Source of the DNA: Hippophae tibetana
Taxonomy: Eukaryota > Streptophyta > Magnoliopsida > Rosales > Elaeagnaceae
Assembly (NCBI GenBank): GCA_037013495.1
Contig: JAZDXN010000029.1
Location: forward strand, 5,282,501-5,346,500
Length of the DNA: 64,000 nucleotides
Direction: 5' to 3'
Shown: positions 21,261-33,027 of the stretch, piece by piece
Layout: each line of letters opens with the position of its first letter
Position numbering within the stretch: the stretch's first letter is position 1
The notes under the pieces: generated by a model
The model's input: the letters and a program-made list of their open reading frames with translations, nothing else
Told to the model about the DNA's origin: nothing
Database searches by the model: none
Made by a program: the position numbers and the translations under genes

Positions 21261-21928
21261 GAAAAAGGTAAAGGAAAATAAAATAAGAATAAAAATTGAT
21301 TTTTTTTATTTTGTTTTTATTCATTTTTATTATTACTTTTATTAAAATAAAATTAAGATTTTAAATAAAAATTAAAATTAAATGAAAATTAAAAAGTAAG
21401 CTTTATTTTTTTTTTTAATTTTTTTTTTACTATTTATGAACGGTAATTTTATTTTACTATTTACATTAGATTATTTATTTATTTTTATTTTAAAATTTTA
21501 AAATTTTAATTTTTTTTTTACTATTCATGAACGGTAATTTTATTTTACTATTTACACTATATTAAAAAAAATTTAAGTTTTTAATTTTTAATTTTTTTTT
21601 ACTATTCATGAACGGTAATTTTATTTTACTATTCACGCTATATTATTTCTTATTAACTTAAAATTTTTTGAATTTTGAATTTTAAATTTTTTTTTTATTT
21701 ATTTATTTATTTATTTTACTATTCATGAACGGTAAAAAAAATTTATTTCATATTTCAAATTTCTAAATTATTTTACAATTAAAAAATTATTTTTTTTTTA
21801 TTTTTTTATTTTTTTATTTTTTATTTATTATGAATTTTGAAATTTGATTATTGTTAAAATATCACAATTATTTACAGCACAAAAATGTTTTTAAAATTTT
21901 GATAAATAATTTAAAAACGCTATTCCTT

Positions 21929-21945
21929 CCCCGGCAACGGCGCCA
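21929..21945 (-). other. Primer-binding site, tRNA-Asp type
   Basis: Minus strand TGGCGCCGTTGCCGGGG next to the LTR end at 21952. It starts the internal region of the non-coding copy. Confidence 0.88.
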
Positions 21946-21951
21946 AAAACT

Positions 21952-23859
21952 TGATGAGCGAAAACCGGCATCGCCGATTCTTGCCAATACTTTGGTTTTA
22001 ATATTTATAAAACTCTCGCAAGTGCACGAATCATTTCGTAGAAAATGATAAGTATACTCCCAAGGTCGATCTAAGGAAGGAATGTGTGTGGTTTTTAATT
22101 TATTATTCAAACTTCTAAAAACGAAATTAAATCCTAAACATCCTGTCACGATATTTTGGGGTTTTTTGTGTTTTTAATCTACTTACATAAAAATAAACAT
22201 AGATTCAATAAACATTTATGCAAATTTTATCATTTATAATGGCGGAGTATTTATGGATATGATAACTAAGTTAATTATGCTTGCTCATATTATCTAGGTT
22301 ATTAAGGATATGAATTGATATTTATTGATTCTCCCTTTTTTGTATGAATACCACCTTTGGTGGGGTTAGATATTCTTTGTTAACTAAACAAATCAATTAA
22401 CACCTATGGGTGGGGTTGATAACTAATTTGCTTAATTAAATTAATTCCTTTTTCTAAGAGATTGAAAATGAACCATTTAAATGCCACCTTTGGTGGGGTT
22501 AGACAATTTAAACTTTATTCAAGGTGTCCAAATTAAACCCAAGAATTTAGTTATCCGAGTACTAACTTTCAAGTTTTAAAACCACTACCGAAAACATGTT
22601 ATCAATACATTTTCAGATAATAATTCTTATAAAAACTTTTCAAATAGAGCTTCACTCTAACTACCGGGCGATTGTACCATCAAATAAAAGAGCACTACTC
22701 TAAATCAGACCGGATAACTAAACCTTAAAATCTAATTTTCAGGTTTAAGTTTGTAATGAAAAATAATATATTTCTCTCTAACATTCTTAATATAAAATCA
22801 TGAATAAAAATAAAATCAATTCATTTTAGAGATTTTTACCTATTTAATATTTCGCAAGCATAACAACGTTATTATTACATCATGTTTACTAAATAGCCAG
22901 CACAGTTAAATTTAACCACAGACAAATTAAATATAACATGTAAGAATAAAGCATAAAAATAACTGTAAAGAAAATAAAATCCTTACAGAACTTCGACGCT
23001 ATTGCCGTTGCTGGAAAAACTCCAAGCGGAATTTGCACTCCCATTTATTGAATCAAAAAGCTAAAATATTACAAAAACATAACTAGTTCTTCCCAAAAAA
23101 AGGGAAGAACTCTAAATCTAAGAGAAATTAACTAAGAAAAGCTAAAAACTAAGAAAACATAAGAAAAACTAAGAAAAACTAAAGAATCCTAAAAATCTAA
23201 GAAAAGAGAGAAAAGAATGTATTTGGAGGTGTTTTTAGGTGTGTTTTGAAGTGAAGGGAAGGGGGGTATTTATAGGTGAGGATGGAGAGAAAAAGTAGAG
23301 AAAAAAATGTTAAAAAAATGTAAAAACGCGGATTATTGATTGCTGACGTCATCATGACATGGGGCGGCTGCACAGTACCGGGTATGAACAGTACCGCGGC
23401 TGCACAGTACCGGGTATGAACAGTGCCGAGTCTGATGAACATTACGCGCGGATGAACAGTACGCGCGGATGAACAGTACCCGCGGATGAACAGTGCCGCG
23501 CGCTGCTGCTTGGGGCGGTGCTGGGCGCTGGGGCGTGGCGGCCGGGCGGCGCGGCGGCGCGTTTTTCTCCTTTTTGACATTTTTGACCTTTTTGACCCAT
23601 TTTGTCCAATTTTTCCATATTTGTCGACCTTTCCGCATTTATTTATTAATATATTTGTGATGTATTGCTTCCAGTATTCCTCTTTGAGTTTTTATGTTGC
23701 GTTTTTAAGCCAAAATACCTGAAAAACAATAAAAATACCCGTGATTCCGAAAAAGACAAATTTATATAAATATATGATAAAACATATAAATATATATATT
23801 TTTAATCAATTAATGTGCATAAAATCATGGTTATTTTAGTGCTTTTTGAGCACTCATCA
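21952..23859 (-). mobile_element. Complete 5' LTR of non-coding Athila-family element (~1.9 kb)
   Basis: TGATGAGTGC at 23859 to GCTCATCA at 21952 on the minus strand. TATA box at 23267-23274, TGACGTCA at 23344-23351, GC-rich cassette at about 23361-23566. It inserted into an older gypsy remnant that continues at 23860 (flanking bases ctata). The partner flank for a target duplication is not adjacent because the 3' side is rearranged. Confidence 0.92.
23361..23566 (-). repeat. GC-rich U3 cassette built of tandem repeats
   Basis: A ~32-bp unit (ggctgcacagtaccgggt...) occurs twice at about 23365-23428, followed by about four short units of gatgaacagtacgcgcg type at 23442-23502, then a GC-rich tail. 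The sequence differs from the cassette at 19562-19790 although both flanks match. Confidence 0.72.
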
Positions 23860-23870
23860 CTATACGGGGA

Positions 23871-24660
23871 GGAGGATCGTGACATTCCTATCATACCTAG
23901 TTGTTTATTCTTAGCAACTAGAAGAGCACCCATTGATGTAAAAAAGTTGAACTTATTATGAGAATGCAAATGAACAATTAATGTTTTATGTTTTTAAAGC
24001 ATTTGAACCCCCGGACATTGATAGTGCTAATGCATGCTTACGAATAAATGTTACTGATTTGGGAATAACATAAAGAATATATTGATTCACCCACACTTAC
24101 GAAGTTAACACATGATGCTATAAACAAGGACATAAACTCACTAGAAAACAACTCAACCTGTTTTAACTTTAAAAATATGGAATCAAATGTTGATATTATG
24201 GACTGTATGAACTTTTTGGAGTATGCGCCTCTCATGTGTGCATCAAAGGCAATTATGGAGAGTTTTGAGATAGGATCTAAGCTCAAACCATCAATTGAAG
24301 GGCCACCAAGTTTAGAATCCATACTTTTACTCTCTCATCCCCAATCAAGTAGGCAAGTGAAAGAGTCTAATAGAGAGGTGAAAAAGATGTTGGAAATACA
24401 CAAATTGAATGAGCTACGGTGGAGATCTTATAAGAATGCCAAAATGTTCTAAAATAAAACAAAAATATGACATGAGAATATAATTGAGCACTAATTTTGT
24501 GAACTAGAACATAAAGTGTTATTGAACAAATAAAGACTTAAGCTATTTCCATACAAACTCAAAATTAAATGGACACAAAGGGATGTGCCCTAGGACTTGA
24601 TATGACCGTCAAGTCAAGGACACTAAATGAAACAATGGCTGGGAGGCAACCCAACGTTAT
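23871..24660 (+). pseudogene. Tat/Athila-related pol remnant, internally deleted
   Basis: Translated pieces follow polyprotein order but with most of it missing: a protease end (DIPIIP...LATRRAPIDVKK), a pre-RT linker (KLKPSIEGPPSLES), then a jump to integrase (QVKESNREVKKMLE, then NELRWRSYKNAKMF) and its C-terminal domain (KVLL.K..LKLFPYKL) near 24500-24570, ending beside GGGAGGCAACCCA at 24640-24653. RT and RNase H are deleted and many stops are present. It is the older sequence into which LTR 21952-23859 inserted. Confidence 0.75.
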
Positions 24661-24995
24661 TTTACTTATATTTTCATTGTTTCTATTTTGTATGTGAATA
24701 AATGTGGAGAGAAATGGCACAATAAAAATGAGAATTTAATCGAAAAATGTAGTGTGCCAAAACTAAAGGAGTTTTCTTTCCATTTACTTTTTCATATTTT
24801 TATGTGCACATTAGGGACAATGTGTAATTTATGTTTGGGGGAGGGAACTTCATTCTCTACATTAGTACTTACTATGTATTTTAAATTTTTTGAGGGAATT
24901 TTATTTTAATTCTTAGGATGTTTTTAATCATGATTTGGGTAGAAATTGATTAATATATGGAAATTATATGCATGTCTACTTGATATGAAACATAT
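24661..24995 (+). other. Post-pol non-coding region of gypsy remnant
   Basis: Holds the CACATT-6-AATGTG stem at 24807-24824 followed by GTTTGGGGGAGGG (24832-24845), the layout seen after pol in the Athila-like element. No gene. Confidence 0.5.
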
Positions 24996-25260
24996 CACTA
25001 ATACAAAACATACATATGGCCTTAATTTTTAACCGTGACCATAGGTCTATGGCCTCGGTTCAAAAATTGAGGCCATAGATATACCATATAGTCTCAATTT
25101 TCTAATATCCGAGGCCATAGGGTGTATAGGTACACCTTATGGCCTCAGTTTTTTAATAACGGTGGCCATAGGTAGACCCTATGACCTCGGTTTTCTAATA
25201 ACTGTGGTCATAGGTACACCCTATGACCTCATTTTTCTAATAACTGAGGCCATAAACTTG
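24996..25260 (+). mobile_element. CACTA-like terminus with subterminal hairpin repeats
   Basis: Starts CACTAATACAAAAC at 24996, then about five diverged copies of an inverted motif (CTATGGCCTC...GAGGCCATAG, perfect 10-bp stem at 25047-25078; others near 25110, 25137-25170, 25180-25210, 25222-25255). CACTA ends plus dense subterminal repeats are typical of En/Spm DNA transposons. No transposase and no convincing second end were found, so the element is truncated or non-autonomous. Confidence 0.5.
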
Positions 25261-28034
25261 TAATCAAAATGATATCTATTGACCATATACATCTTAATTA
25301 ACTTCATTTTTAAATATAAATTAAAATAAATTGAGAAAATTAAGAGTCATTGTATTAAACTTAAGAGGGATATTACATTAATTAAAAGTTTAATAGATAC
25401 ATTAAAATCTTAATATAACTAGTTAATTAAGGTGTTCCAAAAATATAAAAATATACATGAAAAAAATTTACTAATTAATATCAACATGCTCATTCTAGTT
25501 CCCAACTTCCACCAAATTTTAAGATCATGTGAATTCCTATTTTCATTCATAAGTCTGCACGGATGCACAGATGCATGCTTTCTAGGAAAATGAGGATGGC
25601 CATTTATTATAAACAGAATAACAAACATTTATTAAGTTTTCCTCCCACTTTTAGTAAAAGTTTTTTTAAATAAAAATGAAAATGAAAACTATCTTACTGT
25701 TTTGCGGGCATGGTCTTGACTAACATCTTGAAGTACAACTTTAGGTTGCAAAGGCATTCTTGACTACAATACAGAATTAGTATATGATTTAGCTAAGAAT
25801 ATATATCTCATTAAGAGCAACTTTAGTCAAAATTGACTGAACTGTGACTCACTGACCCCATCGCTAAATAAAGATTGAAAACATAAGTGAAAGAACCAAA
25901 ATAGTAAATGTAAATGACCTCACATTCTTGTAACTATATTATTCCAATTAATGGTGAATCAATGGATGTTCTTGCAGAAAATTTCTGAAAAAATGAAGAT
26001 AAATGGCACCCTTGCAACACACAATTTTTCAATTTTCAATTTAAAAATGTAGAAGGCTTATCCATGAAACATAAATGATTTTATTTTGTTAAATCTTCTC
26101 TAAGAAGTAAACTTTAGAGCTTATTGGAAAGTCATTATTTGGATGAAAAATAAAACCTCGAACACTTTAAGTTGAAATATACCTAAATATGATTATCTTA
26201 TAAGGTTTTCGTTTCCCTAGACTCGTGTAAAATTCTAGCAGAAGCTCCGTAAAATTTAAGAAAAATAAATATCATAGTTTAACCAATCATGAACATCCCA
26301 CATCATATCCACTAACAACCCATCTAAAAAATATTGCTTGATTTCCTCTAAAACGCATGCACACCCAACAACCAATCTCTTGGAAGTGACAAATGTACTC
26401 AAGCCTGTTATGATTAAATGTCTTCGAGGTTGACCTAATTATTCAATGTAAAATGTAAGTTTGGTGAACAAATGTAAGTATTATTCAACTTTAGTTCTTA
26501 ACATATCCAACTATCATTAATTATTAATCTAAGTAAATAGCACCAACCCTTAATAAAGAAATAGCTAACCATATCAAGAAATAAAAATCCATAATTTTAA
26601 TTCTAGGAATGGCTACCTCTAAATATATATTTAAAATTCCACTCATAACTGTGAAGATCTATGGCAGCCAGTTCCTGATTCGTGTTGCCTGAGTCATGTC
26701 CTTAGAAATATGTGAAGCAGAAAAATAAAGTTCCAGTCAATAAAAAGAAAAGTAAACACAACAAGCAAAAGCTATCAATTGAGAGTTACTAATTTACTAT
26801 CAATGGAGGCAGGCACGAGGATCTTAAAGCTTAAATTAAAGAAACTGATGAAATTACTAATTTACTAATTTCAACAAACTGTTGAAATTAAAGAAATATG
26901 AGCAGAAGAGACAAATATCATTTTTAGACAAACTGATCTTAAACTAGCTACATAAAAAATAAGATAAACATAAACAAACGAATCTTAAATCTGATTAAAT
27001 AATCGAGGAAACAAAAGAGTACCTTCAAAGGCTCATTGTTTGTTCTGAAGTTGATATCAGGAACATACTTTAACCAAATAGGAAACCCACTAAACATATA
27101 CAAATCAAAAAGAGGGGAAAAATAAATTTGAACTATAGAATTTATTAGATCTACTAGGAAAATCATTAATTTTGTTTTCGTCTTTCCATTTCCTTTCTAA
27201 CTATTGGAAACTATTTAGAGATCAAAATCAAATTCAGAATTCACAAAATAGATTACCACATTTGGTGTGGCCATATGGTAGAACAACAATAAGTAGAGAA
27301 GCAGATGACAGCCAAATAGGGCTTTCAAGTGTGAATGACATAATAGGGCTTTCAGGAAAATAGGGAAAAATACATTTCAATTGTTCATATCTAACATGCT
27401 ATCAAATAAGCCTTGTCTTGTAACCATTGCATGCAAAGCGCACCAAGCTTGTCATAAACAAATCTTACACCTAACTGACTCGCCTGGTGCATGGTGCTTC
27501 TGCGCCTGGTGCATGGTGCTTCTGCGCCTGGTGCCTACATTAAAAAATCATGCACCTGGTGGTGCTGTAATTTTTACCCTTATTTGTAACTTTGGAAATA
27601 TGTGATGACATATAATTCATTAAAACAATATTATCAGTATCAGAAAAATGTATAAATATAGAAAATAAAGAGAACATACATTTCTCCCTATGGCCTCAAC
27701 CCTATACACTAGTCACCAGCACCCGTACTCGCAACCATACCCGATACTTGACACCCAGTACGAGCACCAAAACCAGCACCAAGCGCTAATGTCAGGCCAG
27801 ACACCAACACAAGCACCCACTGAATGGACTATATTTCTATTAATGGTTGTAGAGGTGCTGATTTTCCATATATTTTTTCTTTCTTAATGTTGTCTTCAAG
27901 TCTAAATTTGATTCAAAAGGGGACTTCAATCAATAGTTGAAAATGAATGCCAAAAATTTGGATAAAGTTTTAATTTTCTAACCCATAAGTTAGACAGAAA
28001 AACAAATGAGACTAAATTTTTTTACGCTAGTGAT
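25261..28034. other. Unassigned AT-rich sequence
   Basis: No recognisable gene. Short frames (such as 27690-27887, Gln/Pro/Thr-rich) lack family signatures. A tandem repeat lies at 27481-27541. It may be interior or captured DNA of the adjacent CACTA-like element, but nothing proves it. Confidence 0.4.
27481..27541. repeat. 22-bp tandem repeat
   Basis: Unit gcctggtgcatggtgcttctgc, about 2.5 copies, in a locally GC-richer patch. Unit-level similarity is near perfect, so the expansion is recent. Confidence 0.7.
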
Positions 28035-28489
28035 GGTACTGGGATTTCAGAAACCTGAGGATGTCAAAAAAAATTCCAAAAACATATAATTTAGGAGCCA
28101 TACCATGAACTTGCATCTCGTTAAAAATATTTTGTATCGTCAACCTTACCACCCTTGAAAAGACCAACTAACAATGAAATATATATTCTTATTGAAGGCC
28201 TAACACCCTTGTTAATAATTTCCCTATAGAGGTTTAATGCTTCTGTTATCCTCAATTTTGTTGCAATATCCCTTAATCAACACTTCGAAACTGCAAGCCT
28301 GTCGACTAAACATAACCCATCCATCATGGTATTGTATGTAAATAAATTAGGACTAAACATAACCCATCCATCATGGTGTTGTATGTAAATAAATTAAGAA
28401 TTTCACCCTTCTTAATCATCAGTTCAAGCATATAATTTGCTTCTTTAATATTCCTTTTTTTGCAAAGCACATCTATCATATATATATGT
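28035..28489 (-). pseudogene. Pentatricopeptide-repeat (PPR) protein fragment
   Basis: Minus-strand translation gives PPR-like text in broken frames: IDVLCKKRNIKEANYML and FTYNTMMDGLC, then EALNLYREIINKGVRPS, YISLLVGLFKGGKVDDT and FNEMQVHGMAPK. These match the 35-residue P-type PPR pattern of plant organellar RNA-binding proteins. A 47-bp tandem duplication (28304-28350 and 28351-28397) and several stops or frameshifts show it is dead. It ends at a gypsy remnant on the right and unassigned DNA on the left, so it is a stranded or captured host-gene piece. Confidence 0.7.
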
Positions 28490-28812
28490 TTTTTGCCATG
28501 TGTCTTTATATTTATTTACCTACAAAACAATAAAATAATAAGTAATACAAATTTATTGGGTTGCCTCACAAAAAGTGTAACGTTAACAGTCCTTGATTAG
28601 ACCTTCCTAAGCTCTTCAACTTGAGTGCAGCATACGGTAGACTAAACGGCCATTTTCTCTTATACCATTTGCTCTCCTTGACCACATAAAACCTTTGTTA
28701 GCTTTGTTGCTACTTCCTTGAATGGTATCTCTATTAAAAGGATGGTTCATCACATAGATTTCATCCTTGAAGGTTTTGTGCTCTCTATATTTTTTCTTTC
28801 TATCATCAGCAT
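28490..28812 (-). mobile_element. Gypsy remnant, 3' region (left part, interrupted)
   Basis: Homologous to 35945-36275, including the gggttgcctc motif and the ccttcctaagctcttcaact stretch. The homology resumes at 30222 after a solo LTR, so both parts are one older element. Confidence 0.7.
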
Positions 28813-30221
28813 TGAAAGTTTATAAGATATGGACCTAATTAACCTAAAGAGGGCGAATATGTTATTTTTTTAATTTTTATCAAATTATAACTTAAAAACC
28901 TAAACAAGGCAAAAATGCATGCAATCGTGTGTAGGAATAAAGTATGGATATAAAGGAATAACACACGATATGTTTAGGTGGAAACAACCTACACCACAAC
29001 CATGACCTAAGAGAAAAATCATCAGTCCACCGGACCACCTAACTTTCCATTATAAAAATCAAATGTCCAAGTACAAACTAGGTCTTATGCTATCCTCCCT
29101 AGGATGCTGCCCCGATGTACTTTACTTACGAGCACTTCTATTTTCACAATTTTTGAAATTAGCATGAACGGTTTCCAAACCAATATTCCATTAAGCTTTC
29201 CACCAATTAAATACATTCCCGAATTAGTTGCAAAATATTTAGCACAAAAAACACAAGTGTATGTATGTATGTGTTCTAGAATAGATTTAACAATGAATAT
29301 TCCTAACTAGATGATTCAAAATATATGTTACTTAAATTAAATCAACTAGCAAATCCTAGAGGAAAACGATTAAGCATAAATTTAATAAAAATAACTTCTT
29401 TGAAATTTAATAATCAAATCAAATAATTATGATCATAAATAAAACTATTTAATTTAAACATTTAAAAATCTATTCAATAAGAAGCTATATAAAGATACAA
29501 ATATCCAATAAATTTACTAATAAATATATCTTATATAATATCCATTTAGTATTTAACCAACTTATTTAATCGTTTGTGTCTCAATTACTAAAGATTCATT
29601 GATTAAGAAAATATTATTATTACTAAATTATTAAACTCTGTCACGTTCTATACCCACCTTACAAATCAATATATATATTACTTACCATATCACTCCTTGG
29701 CTGATTACTTTTATGTATATAATTTTTGAATTAACCATCTCTGATATCACTTCCTTGGATTTGTTTGTTAGAAGCAGCAGTTTTGGCAGTTCAAGTTATA
29801 TACGGCCACTCAAAATTTTCAACCCTAATGTATGTATATATATATATAGATAGATAATAATCATAATATAATAATATTAGGATTGAATATATTTTTGGCT
29901 TAATTTTTTAAAGCTCATTAAAATACTTAATATTATAAATAAATCATTTTTAAAAGACATCTAAGAAATATTTAATTAATAATTTCATAAATTAATTCAA
30001 GTTTAAATAAATATTTTAACACCAAAAATCATTTTATATTTATGAACATGTACTATTAAATGCATGAATGTAATCCTATGTGTAGTAATTATAAAAAATA
30101 TACCTGAAGTATGACTATCTGGAACTCGAGCAATTGTTCGGCTTTTCTTGATAGCAAGCCTAAAAACAAGTTTACAAGTAAATATTTTATCTATGAAAAT
30201 AATCAACTCATAATCCTTACA
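28813..30221 (-). mobile_element. Solo LTR, copia type, with AGCAT target-site duplication
   Basis: Plus-strand ends TGAAAG...CTTACA, so on the minus strand TGTAAG...CTTTCA. It is flanked by AGCAT at 28808-28812 and again at 30222-30226. It splits a gypsy remnant whose uninterrupted homologue lies at 35945-36475. The minus strand carries GTTTCCACCTAAAC near the U5 side, shared with the LTR at 31750-33023. No internal domain, so it is a solo LTR left by LTR-LTR recombination. Confidence 0.82.
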
Positions 30222-30435
30222 AGCATATTATAATTGCTTAACCCACATTTCTTTCATCTCCTTTCCTTTTACAATTTCCTCTTTTTGTATTTTTCTTTAC
30301 ACTTTCTTTCTCATTCTCCACCTCTTCTTTCTTTTCTTCCAATCATATTGCTTTCACTTCTTCTACCCTTTTAACTCCAAAGGATGTCTCTGAATGTTTA
30401 AATACTTATAATTATACTTCATCCTTTTGAACTCA
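30222..30435 (-). mobile_element. Gypsy remnant, right part
   Basis: Continues the homology to 36275-36475 (ttccaatcatattgctttcac, aatgtttaaatac, attatacttcatcc) after the solo LTR. Confidence 0.65.
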
Positions 30436-31749
30436 CACACTTACTGAACATGTAAGTATGTCTTGTTAGAAGTTTATATTTAACTATGTGAGATTTTAGG
30501 GCATGAGATAACCTTAACTGTGAAAATTAAGGTTGAACACTATCTTTCATTGTATAAAATGCTGCTATAGAGAATCACCTAGTTTTAAGAGGGATACCTA
30601 TTGTAATGTGTTAAAGCTATCACTGTGAGCGGAGATGGCGGCTACCTCACAACTAATGTCAAAAGTCATCAAATTATGTATACGTGTTTGTGCATATTTC
30701 CTTAAAACATAATGCTCAAGGAAAAAGAAAAATACAAAAGCTTTTGCATGTAAAAAAATAAAGATCCACAATTGGTTATACAAAAAGAAAATAAATAACC
30801 AATCATTCACAATAAATAAAGAAAAAACTTATTAATACAAGAGGAATATAAAAAATAGATTAAAGTTCTCTCTTCGTAAGTAAATTATATTTTGTCCAAG
30901 TATGAATTCAACTACATCTTTTTTATGATAGGTCATACTTCTTCTTTTGAATCTTTTATAACTGATTAATGAACAAGGTGATATCCTACTGCAGTTTCAA
31001 CACACATTTTACTTTTAGTGATTTTCCATATGTCATCATATGTGTTAGTATATTTTTGTGTCTTGTTTACATATATCTACGTTGTCAATGGATAGTCACA
31101 CTTTGAACAAAATTAATTTCATTATTTGTGTATACTATTGTAGTCATGTCAAACTAGATATACTATCCTTAATTCAAAAAAATTATATATATATATATAT
31201 ATATCAATTTTTATAAATTTTTTAGTATAATTTATTTAGAGGCCCAGGAGTTGTAGAACTTAAGGGGAGTTTATTCATTCTTTGGAAAACTTTTTTTTTA
31301 GCTTTCTGTTTTCTTTGTATAGTGTTTTTAAGAATGTGTACTCCTTTTTCGGTCATTAAATACTCCACTTGCTTGCTCAACCTATTATCTTTATTTCACG
31401 CTTATACTATTTATTCGTATAGCAAAAAGGGAGGAGAAAAATTAAAAATTTAATTGAAAAATATACAAAAAAAAGGGAAAGCTAATTTAGGGAGAGAATG
31501 ATTTTAAAAATCCTTCTTGGAGATACTACACATAGGGGAGTTGTGTTTTAGAAAAACAATGAGTCTTTCAGGGCAAGTTGTTTGGTTGTTTTTGTTTTTT
31601 TTTTCAATGTAAACATAAACTTTCGAGATTCAAAAAAAGATATTTTATTGAATCATAGGATAGTACCACTATGCAAAAATTTATTTTTCCTATGAACTTT
31701 ATGTAGTGAGAGATAGGTTTTGTAACACGAATATACCAAAAGAGGAGAT
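30436..31749 (+). other. Unassigned; possible copia 3' internal region
   Basis: No coding domain recognised. It ends with AAAAGAGGAGAT (31738-31749), a plausible polypurine tract immediately before the LTR at 31750, so the right part may be the non-coding 3' end of that element. A short (AT)n lies at about 31182-31204. Confidence 0.4.
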
Positions 31750-33023
31750 TGTAAGATTTTTGTTAGTGTTGGCGATACTTATTAACAAAACGTATAATTG
31801 TAATTTTAGTTTCTAAGTGTCTTAGAAGAATATTTTCAAGCCGAATAAACTATTATGCCTCAACAAATCACATATCAGGTGTATTTATATTCTGTGCACA
31901 TTAGATTGCATATTAGACACAATAGGGAAAATATGAATTTTATCCATTGGATCGATCGAGTGTATACTTAATTGATCCAATTGTTTTTAAATATTGGTTA
32001 AACATATTCTAGATCAATTGAGTGGATGTTCGATCGATCAACCAATGTACTCGACCGATCGAGTAACCAACAATCAGTTTTTTGAAACATATTTCTAATA
32101 TAATTTGAATTGGCTTTTTACCATATTATCCTTTTTCTTAAATATTTTTTAACTGATTATATGGACAATATGGTAATTACACTTTAACCTAATATGTTTC
32201 AAAAAATTCTACAAATTAAAAGCTAAGCACACTTTTAGAAACAATCACACAGGAGCTTAATTGGGCTTATTCTCTTCATCTTATTCTCTATCTTATTTTG
32301 AAAATATAACATCATAATTATTTAGGCTTCTTTATTTAAATAATCTATCAAACATTGGGGTTGTGTTTGATTAATAAGCCTAATTGATTTATGATATTTT
32401 GATCATATGTTCTTATAGCTTCTTCTTTATTTTTGTCAAATTATTAGGAAAATAATAGTGTGTACCATATCATAATTATTTGATTTGATTATTAATCATT
32501 AAATAAGCTATCTGTACTGAACTTTTGCTTAAACTAATTGTTCTAGAATTGCTAGTTGATTTTAGTTAACTCATATATTATTTAAAGCAATTAGTTAGGG
32601 GTTTTCATTATTAAATATATTCTAAGATACACACTTGCACTTGTGTTTATGTGATAATCTTTCAAGTGACAACATTACGAGTTTGATTAACTCATGGGAC
32701 TAGAGTTTTTTGGAACGTTGGTCTTGATTTGAATACCTCTCTTGTAGATACTTGGGAGCATTACCTTGGTAGTTTAAGTCCTAGCCTTGTAACTAGATAC
32801 TTATTTTCATAGTGGACAGTTAAGTGATTTGGTAGACTGGTGGTTTTCCTCTTAGGATATTGGTATAGACTAGGTTGTTTCCACCTAAAACTCTCGTGTG
32901 TTGGTCTTTTTATTTCCAAATTAATTTACGTATATGTTATTGGTCGTTTGGCTACTTACAAAATTTTAATTTACCATACTTTCACTAACTATATATTTAG
33001 ATCCATAACTAAAAGAACTTTTA
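31750..33023 (+). mobile_element. Copia-type LTR, plus strand
   Basis: Starts TGTAAG directly after a purine tract. The U5 side carries GTTGTTTCCACCTAAAAC (about 32874-32891), shared with the solo LTR 28813-30221. U3 holds a cluster of TCGATCGA-like palindromes at 31952-32065. The end near 33023 is inferred by alignment to the other LTR and could be off by some bases. Confidence 0.65.
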
Positions 33024-33027
33024 GCTT

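Larger units (their letters stand above)
20085..21928 (-). mobile_element. Internal region of non-coding (LARD-like) Athila-family element
   Basis: Between LTR 21952-23859 and LTR 18034-20084 on the minus strand. No gag or pol. It holds the leader with stem-loops (20641-20750), an expanded low-complexity stretch of aagttaatt and aaaat repeats (20800-21260), several tattcatgaacggtaa repeats (21430-21740), and a 3' segment (20085-20345) homologous to the post-pol region, with GGGAGGCAACCCA and the CGTCTT/AAGACG hairpin. No purine tract precedes 20084, so the true 3' end seems lost. It could move only with proteins supplied by coding relatives. Confidence 0.75.

Noticed and set aside
23197..23722. 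Frames of 78-127 codons in the second GC-rich cassette
   Set aside because: Same cause: GC-rich tandem repeats in U3, with no family signature.
27381..27605. 74-codon frame covering the 22-bp repeat
   Set aside because: Generated by the tandem repeat; no domain.
27690..27887. 65-codon frame rich in Gln, Pro and Thr
   Set aside because: No relatives recognised, no flanking gene structure, and a length expected by chance.
24996..28033. Complete CACTA element ending at CTAGTG near 28033
   Set aside because: The right end (CACTAGCGTAAAA on the minus strand) matches the left only at CACTA, and the flanking triplets differ (tat and atg).
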